NCBI GenBank assembly: GCA_900545515.1
Contig: UQZA01000044.1
Span: 1 to 18,806, forward strand
DNA from: an uncultured Eubacteriales bacterium
GTDB taxonomy: Bacteria > Bacillota > Clostridia > Oscillospirales > Oscillospiraceae
DNA: 18,806 nt
Reading direction: 5' to 3'
The number at the start of each line of letters is the position of its first letter. Position 1 is the stretch's first letter. A program made the translations under genes and the position numbers. A model generated the notes under the pieces. That model was not told the origin of the DNA. It saw only the letters and a program-made list of their open reading frames with translations, and ran no database searches. Shown piece by piece: positions 8,966-15,100 of the stretch.

Positions 8966-9011
8966 CGGGCAAAAAGAGCATAGAGTATCGCGCAAGAGAT
9001 ATGTAACTTTT

Positions 9012-9058
9012 GACCCTCATGGGGACGGTACGAACCAAACGCTGTCCCGATGGGGGTC
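9012..9058 (+). terminator. Long hairpin downstream of nth, probable terminator
   Basis: Two 15-base arms, GACCCTCATGGGGAC (9012-9026) and GTCCCGATGGGGGTC (9044-9058), pair with one mismatch and one G-U. The following CTTGCCATTTTGT is only mildly T-rich, so termination efficiency is uncertain. Confidence 0.55.
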
Positions 9059-9142
9059 CTTGCCATTTTGTCAGGATTTCTTAAGAATGTATTAATTCTC
9101 TGGCCCATTGACGCAATTGCCCGGCATTTTCTCTGCCGTCCG

Positions 9143-9171
9143 TTGACAATTTGAGGCGTTCCCACTATAAT
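9143..9171 (+). promoter_or_regulatory. Perfect-consensus sigma-A promoter
   Basis: TTGACA (9143-9148), a 17-base spacer, then TATAAT (9166-9171). No base departs from consensus. The transcript should start near 9178, giving a leader of about 44 bases before the ATG at 9222. Confidence 0.9.
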
Positions 9172-9182
9172 ACTAGCGTTTG

Positions 9183-9200
9183 TACGGTGCATTTACCGTA
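9183..9200. promoter_or_regulatory. Inverted repeat in the leader, possible operator
   Basis: TACGGT (9183-9188) and ACCGTA (9195-9200) form a perfect 6-base inverted repeat with a 6-base gap, starting about 5 bases after the predicted transcription start. It could be an operator that restrains the very strong promoter, or a small leader hairpin. Confidence 0.4.
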
Positions 9201-9221
9201 ACTTGATTGTAGGAGATATAC

Positions 9222-10400
9222 ATGGACATATTTGAAAAATGCGAAAAACGTTCCCGGGTGGACGAGGCCAAAGAGCTGGGGATTTATCCCTACTTTCATG
9301 CCCTGGAGTCCCGTCAGGATACGGTGGTGCAGATGGAGGGTAAGCGCCGGATTATGCTGGGCTCCAACAACTACCTGGGCCTGACAACAGATCCCCAGGT
9401 TATAGAGGCTGGGATTCATGCCCTGGAACGGTATGGAACCGGCTGCTCCGGTTCCCGATTTCTCAATGGGACCTTGGAGATGCACCTGGAGCTGGAGGCG
9501 GAGCTGGGGGAGTTCCTCCATCAGGAGGCCGTGATGACCTTCTCCACCGGGTTTCAGAGTAATTTGGGAATCATCAGCGCCTTGGTTGGACTCCATGACT
9601 ACGTCATCTGTGACCGGGAAAATCACGCCAGTATTTACGACGGCTGCAAGCTGAGCTACGGCAAGATGCTCCGCTACCGGCACAACGATATGGGGGACCT
9701 GCGGCGGAAGCTGGAGCAGGTTCCGGAGGGCTGCGGCTGCCTGGTTGTCACAGACGGCGTGTTCTCTATGGGAGGAGATATTGCCAACCTGCCGGAGATT
9801 GTGGCTCTGGCCAGGGAATTTGGCGCCCGGGTGATGGTGGACGATGCCCATGGTCTAGGCGTCATCGGGGAAGGCGGTCGGGGTACCGCCAGCTACTTTG
9901 GCTTGGAGGATCAGGTGGATGTGATTATGGGCACCTTCTCCAAGTCCCTGGCCAGTCTGGGCGGCTTTATGGCGGGCAAGGAGCGGGTGGTGGATTATGT
10001 GCGCCACAATTCCCGGCCCTTTATTTTTTCCGCCTCCATTCCCCCCTCCAACTGCGCCGTGGCGCTGGAGGCCCTTCGGCAGCTCAAGAAGCGGCCGGAG
10101 CTGGTGGAGCGGTTGACGCAGCTGTCGGCTTACGCCCGCAAAGGGCTGACGGAACGGGGCCTGAGCCTCCGCCCCTCCACCACGCCCATCATTCCCATCT
10201 ATACCTACGACTCAGTGCGTACTCTGGTGAAGGCCAAGGAGTTGTACGATGCGGGGGTTTATGTCAACCCTGTGCTGCCGCCTGCCACGCCGGAGCGGGA
10301 GTGTCTGCTGCGAACCAGCTACATGGCCAGTCATACCGAATCCATTTTGGACGAGGCAATGGACTGCGTGGCAGCTGTTGTGGGAAAGGAGTGTCCATGA
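9222..10400 (+). CDS. Alpha-oxoamine synthase, serine palmitoyltransferase-like (PLP-dependent)
   Basis: Enzymes of this family join an amino acid to an acyl thioester with loss of CO2, giving an alpha-aminoketone. It has 392 residues. Key features are SNNYLGL (48-54), GCSGSRFLNGTLEMH (74-88), H135 (cofactor stacking), DDAHGLG (D207, H210) and GTFSKSLASLGG, where K241 binds PLP. The GTFSKS and GSRFLNGT forms resemble bacterial serine palmitoyltransferases more than BioF or Kbl, which usually have GTLGKA; this is from family knowledge, not a search. BioF or glycine C-acetyltransferase remain possible. The ATG at 9222 follows AGGAG by 6 bases. The stop overlaps the next start (ATGA), so the reductase is translationally coupled. 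Confidence 0.85.
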   Translation: MDIFEKCEKRSRVDEAKELGIYPYFHALESRQDTVVQMEGKRRIMLGSNNYLGLTTDPQVIEAGIHALERYGTGCSGSRFLNGTLEMHLELEAELGEFLHQEAVMTFSTGFQSNLGIISALVGLHDYVICDRENHASIYDGCKLSYGKMLRYRHNDMGDLRRKLEQVPEGCGCLVVTDGVFSMGGDIANLPEIVALAREFGARVMVDDAHGLGVIGEGGRGTASYFGLEDQVDVIMGTFSKSLASLGGFMAGKERVVDYVRHNSRPFIFSASIPPSNCAVALEALRQLKKRPELVERLTQLSAYARKGLTERGLSLRPSTTPIIPIYTYDSVRTLVKAKELYDAGVYVNPVLPPATPERECLLRTSYMASHTESILDEAMDCVAAVVGKECP

Positions 10401-11194
10401 AGAGCGAAACAGTGGTCCTCCTCACAGGAGGAAGCTCCGGCATTGGGCAGTGCACAGCCCGATACCTGGCGGAGGCCGGGTGCCGGGTGTATGAGCTTAG
10501 CCGCCGGGACAGCAGCCAACCGGGGATCATCCACCTAACCTGCGATGTGACCCGGGAGGAGCAGGTGCAAGCTGCAGTCAAGACGGTGGCAGAGCGGGAG
10601 GGCCGAATCGACATCGTAGTGAACAACGCCGGCTTCGGCATTTCCGGCGCCGTAGAATTCACGCAGACGGCGGACGCACAGCGGCTTTTGGACGTGAATT
10701 TCTTTGGTATGGTCCGGGTGAACCGGGCGGTGCTGCCCTATATGCGTGAGGCGGGGAGGGGACGGATTGTGAATCTCAGCTCCGTAGCGGCGGTGGCGCC
10801 CATTCCCTTTCAGACCTACTATTCTGCCTCCAAGGCGGCGGTGAATGCCTATACCATGGCCCTGGCCAATGAGGTGCGGCCCTTTGGCATCACCGTCTGC
10901 GCCGTACAGCCGGGGGACATTGCCACTGGTTTCACCTCCGCCCGGGAGAAGTCTCAGGCAGGGGATCAGGCTTACAACGGTCGGATTGGCCGCTCTGTGG
11001 CCCGGATGGAGCACGATGAGACTGCCGGTATGTCCCCGGCGTCTGCGGGAGCCTTCATTGGCCGGGTGGCGCTCCGGAGAAGCCATCACCCTTTATATAC
11101 CATCGGTGGCTTTTACCGCTTCGCGGTACTCCTGCTGAAGCTTCTGCCGGCGTCCGCAGGAAACTGGCTTTTGGGCAGGCTGTATGCAAGCTAA
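10397..11194 (+). CDS. Classical short-chain dehydrogenase/reductase, candidate 3-ketosphinganine-type reductase
   Basis: This 265-residue Rossmann-fold SDR has the nucleotide motif TGGSSGIG (10-17), NNAG (76-79), N101, S129 and the catalytic YSASK (Y142, K146), so all active-site residues are present. After the core it has a hydrophobic C-terminal segment (about 235-260, FAVLLLKLLP) that could touch the membrane. The start is the ATG at 10397, which shares four bases with the upstream synthase stop; a longer in-frame opening from 10301 lies wholly inside that gene. Coupling to an SPT-like synthase suggests it reduces the aminoketone product to an amino alcohol. The sequence alone does not fix the substrate, and generic SDR functions remain open. 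Confidence 0.88.
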   Translation: MKSETVVLLTGGSSGIGQCTARYLAEAGCRVYELSRRDSSQPGIIHLTCDVTREEQVQAAVKTVAEREGRIDIVVNNAGFGISGAVEFTQTADAQRLLDVNFFGMVRVNRAVLPYMREAGRGRIVNLSSVAAVAPIPFQTYYSASKAAVNAYTMALANEVRPFGITVCAVQPGDIATGFTSAREKSQAGDQAYNGRIGRSVARMEHDETAGMSPASAGAFIGRVALRRSHHPLYTIGGFYRFAVLLLKLLPASAGNWLLGRLYAS

Positions 11195-11196
11195 AT

Positions 11197-11246
11197 GCGC
11201 AAAATTGCTATGTCTGAACGGTGGTTTGGACATGGCAATTTTACGC
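11197..11246. repeat. Long inverted repeat just after the SDR stop, possible terminator
   Basis: Arms 11197-11214 and 11229-11246 pair over 18 positions with one mismatch (C/A) and one G-U, around a 14-base loop. The stem begins three bases after the stop codon. There is no T-run after it, so it may be a processing or stabilising hairpin, or a small mobile-repeat remnant, rather than a standard terminator. The rest of the gap up to 11400 shows no convincing gene. Confidence 0.55.
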
Positions 11247-11402
11247 GTTCTGTCCGGTTCCACAGGGGGGCGCTTCTTGTGGAGATAGGGGAAGATCTCA
11301 ATGAAACCGCATTTATTTTGACGCTCCTGCGCCAGCGATGGGTGAGTATCTTGGACCCAGAAAAAGGGAATGCGGCTGCCCTGAATTGTCCGGATGTACC
11401 CC

Positions 11403-11431
11403 TTGCCATTTTCACAAAAATGCGCTATAAT
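11403..11431 (+). promoter_or_regulatory. Promoter of the CobW-type GTPase operon
   Basis: TTGCCA (11403-11408), a 17-base spacer, then TATAAT (11426-11431). An ATAATAT heptamer occurs twice (11427-11433 and 11443-11449) around the start site and could be a regulator site; no clear Zur palindrome was seen. Confidence 0.75.
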
Positions 11432-11464
11432 ATAGTCAAAATATAATATGGAAGGTGTTTCCTC

Positions 11465-12610
11465 TTGACAAAGATTGATGTATACTCTGGTTTCCTGGGA
11501 GCCGGCAAGACGACTCTGATCCGCAAAATGATTGCCGAGGGTTACGGCAAGCAAAAGCTGGTCCTCATTGAGAATGAGTTCGGTGAAATCGGCATTGACG
11601 GCGGCTTCCTCCAGGAGGCGGGCATTGAAATCCGGGAGATGAACTCCGGCTGCATCTGCTGCTCCCTGGTGGGGGATTTTGGCAAGGCTCTGGAGCAGGT
11701 GATCGACCAATACCATCCGGACCGCATCCTCATCGAGCCCTCAGGTGTGGGGAAGCTCAGCGATGTGATTGCTGCTGTAAAAAAGGTTACCAATGATGAG
11801 GTGCAGCTGGGCTATACGGTGGCTGTGGCCGATGCTGGAAAATGTAAGGTCTATATGCGCAATTTTGGGGAGTTCTATAACAACCAGATCGAGACGGCGT
11901 CTACCATTGTTCTCAGCCGGACCGATTCCATCAGCCAAGAGAAGCTGGACGGAGCGGTGGCCCTCCTGCGGGAGCACAACGCGGTTGCCACCATGGTGAC
12001 CACCCCCTGGGATCAGCTCACTGGCGCACAGCTGGTGGAGGCCATGGAGCACAAACAGACCCTGGCAGATGAGCTGGCCCAGATGGAGGCCCAGCGCCTT
12101 GCCCAGGAGGACGAGGAGCAGGAGCATCACCATGACCATGAAGGCTGCTGCCACAGCCATGAGCACCACCATGACCACGAAGGCTGCTGCCGTGACCACG
12201 AGCATCATCATGACCACGAAGGCTGCTGCCATGACCACGAGCACCATCATGACCACGAGGGCTGCTGCCATGACCACGAGCACCACCATGACCACGAGGG
12301 CTGCTGCCACGGCCAGGAGCATCACCATCACCACGCCGATGAGGTCTTTACCAGCTGGGGCGTGGAGACACCGAAGAAGTTCACTCAGGCTGGCATTCAG
12401 AAGGCCTTGGAGGAACTGGAGAACGGAGAGCTGGGCACGGTTCTCCGGGCCAAGGGCATTGTCCCGGCAGAGGATGGAACCTGGATTCACTTTGACTATG
12501 TGCCCGGTGAGGCAGATGTTCGCACCGGAAGCCCGGCGGTGACGGGACGACTGTGCGTCATCGGTGCGCAGCTGGACGAGAAGGCCATTGCCGCCCTCTT
12601 TGGGGTGTAA
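11465..12610 (+). CDS. CobW/COG0523 GTPase with His/Cys-rich metal-binding repeats
   Basis: G3E-class GTPases of this family act as metallochaperones or in metal-starvation responses. It has 381 residues. Motifs are Walker A GFLGAGKTT (9-17), NEFGEIGIDG (37-46), the family metal site CICC (C63, C65, C66), EPSG (91-94) and SRTD (151-154) in the place of NKxD. Between the GTPase and the C-terminal CobW domain (about 300-381) lie five tandem 13-residue repeats, residues 220-284, each EHHHDHEGCC plus three residues, followed by EHHHHHAD. Adding cysteines to the usual His-rich stretch is unusual and points to zinc or another thiophilic metal. The start is a TTG preceded by GGAAGGTG with 7-base spacing. 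The next gene starts 3 bases after the stop. Confidence 0.92.
   Translation: MTKIDVYSGFLGAGKTTLIRKMIAEGYGKQKLVLIENEFGEIGIDGGFLQEAGIEIREMNSGCICCSLVGDFGKALEQVIDQYHPDRILIEPSGVGKLSDVIAAVKKVTNDEVQLGYTVAVADAGKCKVYMRNFGEFYNNQIETASTIVLSRTDSISQEKLDGAVALLREHNAVATMVTTPWDQLTGAQLVEAMEHKQTLADELAQMEAQRLAQEDEEQEHHHDHEGCCHSHEHHHDHEGCCRDHEHHHDHEGCCHDHEHHHDHEGCCHDHEHHHDHEGCCHGQEHHHHHADEVFTSWGVETPKKFTQAGIQKALEELENGELGTVLRAKGIVPAEDGTWIHFDYVPGEADVRTGSPAVTGRLCVIGAQLDEKAIAALFGV
12122..12316 (+). repeat. Five in-frame 39-base tandem repeats (His/Cys repeat)
   Basis: Units start at 12122, 12161, 12200, 12239 and 12278. All have exactly 39 bases and encode EHHHDHEGCC plus a variable tripeptide (HSH, RDH, HDH, HDH, HGQ). 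Differences are mostly silent third-position changes. Such an array may change copy number by slippage without breaking the frame. Confidence 0.95.
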
Positions 12611-12613
12611 GCC

Positions 12614-13552
12614 ATGCCCATTCCGGTGTATGTATTTACTGGTTTCCTAGATGCCGGTAAGACCAAATTCATCCAGGAGACTTTGGAGGACCCCCGGTTC
12701 AACGCCGGGGAACGGACGCTGCTGCTGGCCTTTGAGGAGGGGGAGGAGGAGTATGACCTGTCTGCCTTCCCCAAGAAAAATGTGTATCTGGAGGTTCTGG
12801 ATCAGGACACGGTGACCATGCAGCAGCTGGCGGCGCTGCAAAAGAAGTACCGGGCCCAGCGGGTGGTGGCGGAGCTTAACGGCATGAAGCTGGTGGGGGA
12901 GCTGTACGCCCGCTTCCCGGAGAGCTGGGCCGTGGCCCAGGAAGTGATGTTTGCCGATGCCTCCACCATTTTGCAGTACAACGCCAATATGCGCAACCTG
13001 GTGGTGGATAAGCTGTCGGGCTGTGAAATGGTGGTGTTCAACCGGGTCGAGCCGGACGCCGACACCATGCCCCTGCACAAGCTGGCACGGGCGGTGAACC
13101 GCCGGGTGGACATCCTCTATGAGAGCACCGACGGTAGCTCTGCCTTTGACGAGGTGGAAGACCCGCTACCCTTTGACCTGAATGCTCCGGTGATTGAGGT
13201 GAGGGATGAGGACTATGGTCTGTGGTACCGGGATGTGTCCGAGGAGCCGGAGAAGTATCAGGGCAAAACCGTCCGGTTTAAGGCCCAGGTGGCGCGGTTG
13301 CGCCGGGACAGAGACGGGATTTTTGCCCCGGGCCGGTTTGTGATGACCTGTTGTGTGGAGGACATTCAATTCTGTGGCGTTCCCTGTAAGTTCGCCGGGG
13401 CCGCCAAGCTGAAGGCCAAGAGCTGGGTGATGGTCACTGCCCAGGTATCTGCAGAGCGCCACGCCCTGTACCAGGGAGAGCTGGGCCCCATTCTCACAGC
13501 CCGATCTGTGGAGTCCTGCTCCCCGGCGGAGCAGGAAATTGTGACATTTTGA
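12614..13552 (+). CDS. CobW-like GTPase fused to a TIGR03943/YcgQ-like C-terminal domain
   Basis: This 312-residue protein begins with a P-loop GTPase domain: GFLDAGKT (10-17) and NRVEPD (143-148) in the NKxD place. It lacks the CxCC metal motif that its upstream partner has. From about residue 192 a second domain reads YQGKTVRFKAQV, then GRFVMTCCVED (240-250), with C254 and C258 close behind. This resembles the soluble C-terminal domain of TIGR03943 proteins (B. subtilis YcgQ type), which are normally encoded beside a permease and a CobW protein; that likeness is from memory and needs a profile search. Starting 3 bases after the His/Cys GTPase, it is surely in the same operon. No permease gene is adjacent. 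It probably takes part in metal delivery or sensing. Confidence 0.85.
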   Translation: MPIPVYVFTGFLDAGKTKFIQETLEDPRFNAGERTLLLAFEEGEEEYDLSAFPKKNVYLEVLDQDTVTMQQLAALQKKYRAQRVVAELNGMKLVGELYARFPESWAVAQEVMFADASTILQYNANMRNLVVDKLSGCEMVVFNRVEPDADTMPLHKLARAVNRRVDILYESTDGSSAFDEVEDPLPFDLNAPVIEVRDEDYGLWYRDVSEEPEKYQGKTVRFKAQVARLRRDRDGIFAPGRFVMTCCVEDIQFCGVPCKFAGAAKLKAKSWVMVTAQVSAERHALYQGELGPILTARSVESCSPAEQEIVTF

Positions 13553-13660
13553 GGAAATAAAGCCAAAAGAGGTTGCGCAATCTGTTTTGTGGCAATCCCT
13601 TTTGCATGGAACGTGCCGTTTCCGGAGAGATGGGGGCGGGACGCGATGGGGGGAGACAGC

Positions 13661-14521
13661 ATGTGCTTTTATGACAAGGTGAGCGCGTCGGTAGCGTGGA
13701 TCCGGGAGAAAACCGAACAGATACCGGAGCTTGGGGTGATCCTGGGCAGCGGGCTGGGCGGCTTGGCGGATGAGCTGGAGGAGCGGGTGGTGATCCCCTA
13801 TGGCGAAATTCCCAACTTCCCTAGATCTCAGGTGGAGGGCCATGCGGGAAACCTGGTGATTGGCAGTATAGGGGGCAAGACGGTTGCCGCTCTGCAGGGC
13901 CGGTTTCACTACTACGAAGGCTTCTCCATGAAAGAGGTGACCTTTCCCGTTTATGTGCTGAGGCTGCTGGGTGTCCGTGACCTGATTGTCACCAATGCTT
14001 GCGGTGGAATCAACCGGTCCTTTGCTCCCGGCGACCTGATGCTCATCACCGATTATATAAACATGCTGGGGCAGAACTCCCTGATGGGAGACAACGATCC
14101 CCGCTTTGGACCGAGATTTCCGGATATGTCCGAACCCTATGCCGCCAAATGGATCCGGCTGGCTGAGCGTGTAGCGGAGGAGTGGGCAATCCCCTATCAG
14201 AAGGGGGTTTATGCCCTGTTCCCCGGCCCCTGCTATGAAACGGCAGCCGAAATCAGGGCCTACGCCGCCTTGGGCGCCGATGCCATTGGCATGTCCACGG
14301 TGCCCGAGACCATTACGGCCAATTACCTGGGCATGGGAGTTCTGGGTGTGGCCTGCATCACAAACATGGCAACAGGCATCGCCAAAGAAAAGCACACCCA
14401 TGAGGAGGTACTCCGTGTGGCCCGGGAGAGTGGCGAAAAACTCCGCCTCTGGCTCAGACAGCTGCTGCTGCAATGGCCGGGGGATACGCAAACGGAGGGA
14501 ACGGAGACGGTTTCAGGCTAA
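13661..14521 (+). CDS. punA: Purine nucleoside phosphorylase (trimeric inosine/guanosine type)
   Basis: It splits purine nucleosides with phosphate to a free base and ribose-1-phosphate in the salvage pathway. It has 286 residues, usual for the trimeric class. Visible motifs are GVILGSGLGG (25-34, phosphate loop with S30), VEGHAGN (H61), QGRFHYYEG (R81, H83), TNACGGIN (111-118), GPCYETAAE (189-197, base-binding E192), GMSTVPE (210-216) and TNMATG (234-239, N235). The ATG at 13661 is chosen because GGGGGGAGA lies six bases upstream and the product matches the family start. An ORF opening at 13589 would add 24 unlikely residues. The 108-base gap after the GTPase gene has no clear promoter, so readthrough is possible. 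Confidence 0.93.
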   Translation: MCFYDKVSASVAWIREKTEQIPELGVILGSGLGGLADELEERVVIPYGEIPNFPRSQVEGHAGNLVIGSIGGKTVAALQGRFHYYEGFSMKEVTFPVYVLRLLGVRDLIVTNACGGINRSFAPGDLMLITDYINMLGQNSLMGDNDPRFGPRFPDMSEPYAAKWIRLAERVAEEWAIPYQKGVYALFPGPCYETAAEIRAYAALGADAIGMSTVPETITANYLGMGVLGVACITNMATGIAKEKHTHEEVLRVARESGEKLRLWLRQLLLQWPGDTQTEGTETVSG

Positions 14522-14542
14522 ACTTGTAACTAAGGAATGAAC

Positions 14543-14594
14543 GGCGCACCAAACCAGGAGGGACGGCTCCCTCCCGGCGTTGGTGCGCCTTTTT
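14543..14594 (+). terminator. Strong compound intrinsic terminator after punA
   Basis: The outer stem GGCGCACCAA (14543-14552) pairs perfectly with TTGGTGCGCC (14580-14589). An inner stem GGAGGGA (14557-14563) pairs with TCCCTCC (14568-14574). Five T residues follow directly. Confidence 0.92.
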
Positions 14595-14698
14595 CCATGG
14601 GCTGCGATGAAAGATAAGGTACAATAAGTTGCGCAAATTGAAAGAGGCAAAAGAGTAGACACGGCTTGCCAGTCTCTGGTAGAATGAAGTTATTACAC

Positions 14699-14777
14699 GG
14701 TAGTGTCAAGAGTTATGCGCATATTTGTTTTTGGCCACTGGTAGAAATCTTTTTTGCGCATAACTCTTGACACTACC
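14699..14777. mobile_element. 79-base MITE-like element with perfect 23-base terminal inverted repeats
   Basis: The arm at 14699-14721 begins GGTAGTGTCAAG and ends ATGCGCA; the arm at 14755-14777 is its exact reverse complement. The 33 bases between hold no gene. Long perfect ends of this kind are typical of insertion-sequence termini, so it may be a non-autonomous mini-element or a collapsed IS. No target duplication is seen: flanks are TATTACAC and AAGACAGC. Confidence 0.6.
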
Positions 14778-14817
14778 AAGACAGCGTAAACATAGAAAAA
14801 TGCAAAATATCAAGATT

Positions 14818-14844
14818 CAGGCCCCACCAAAGCGGTGGAGCCTG
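14818..14844. repeat. Hairpin of unknown role
   Basis: CAGGCCCCACC (14818-14828) pairs with GGTGGAGCCTG (14834-14844) with one mismatch around a 5-base loop. No T-run follows on either strand. Confidence 0.5.
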
Positions 14845-14925
14845 CGTAAGCATGCCCGAAATGTGGAAAGTTTTCCACAATTTGGACTAAAATTCTGTCT
14901 TCGGGAGATAAATGAATATAAATGA

Positions 14926-14960
14926 GGGCCTACTGCAAATTTCTTTTTTGCAACAGGCCC
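14926..14960 (-). terminator. Hairpin that may terminate the minus-strand regulator
   Basis: GGGCCT (14926-14931) pairs with AGGCCC (14955-14960), and TGCAA (14934-14938) with TTGCA (14948-14952), with a 2x2 internal loop. On the minus strand it is followed by TCATTTATATTCATTT, a broken T-rich tail. It lies about 140 bases past the regulator stop. Confidence 0.4.
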
Positions 14961-15100
14961 ATTGCATGTCAGGTGGTGTTGCTGAAACTGGCGACCTTAT
15001 ATTTCCGGGGTCTAGCAGGCAGCCGCTCTGGTGAATTACCCCTCCAAAATGATCCAGCTATGTGTTCTGTTATGACCCTGCGTTCCTACCCTGTGGAACA

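Larger units (their letters stand above)
14522..15100. other. 579-base gene-free region rich in inverted repeats
   Basis: No convincing gene is visible between punA and the minus-strand regulator. From left to right it holds the punA terminator, a possible promoter (TAGACA 14656-14661, 18-base spacer, TAGAAT 14680-14685 with TGG extension), the 79-base inverted-repeat element (14699-14777), an 11-pair hairpin with one mismatch (14818-14844), a palindrome of two TTTTCCACA-like boxes (14862-14879) and a hairpin at 14926-14960. An 82-codon ORF from 14922 overlaps the regulator's end and has no ribosome binding site. The bases 14960-15100 show nothing I can name. Confidence 0.7.

Noticed and set aside
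9183..9200. A biotin (BirA) operator upstream of a bioF-like gene
   Set aside because: The half-sites are not the TTGTTAAC type and the gap is 6 rather than about 15 bases.
11195..11446. An 83-codon plus-strand ORF between the SDR and GTPase genes
   Set aside because: It starts inside a long hairpin, has no ribosome binding site, overlaps the promoter of the next operon and resembles no family.
12122..12334. Regular 39-base repeats as a CRISPR-like array
   Set aside because: There are no spacers; units abut each other and are in frame inside a coding sequence.
12069..12542. A 157-codon ORF in another frame across the His/Cys repeats
   Set aside because: It is an alternative-frame reading of the repeats with a low-complexity Thr/Met/Ala product.
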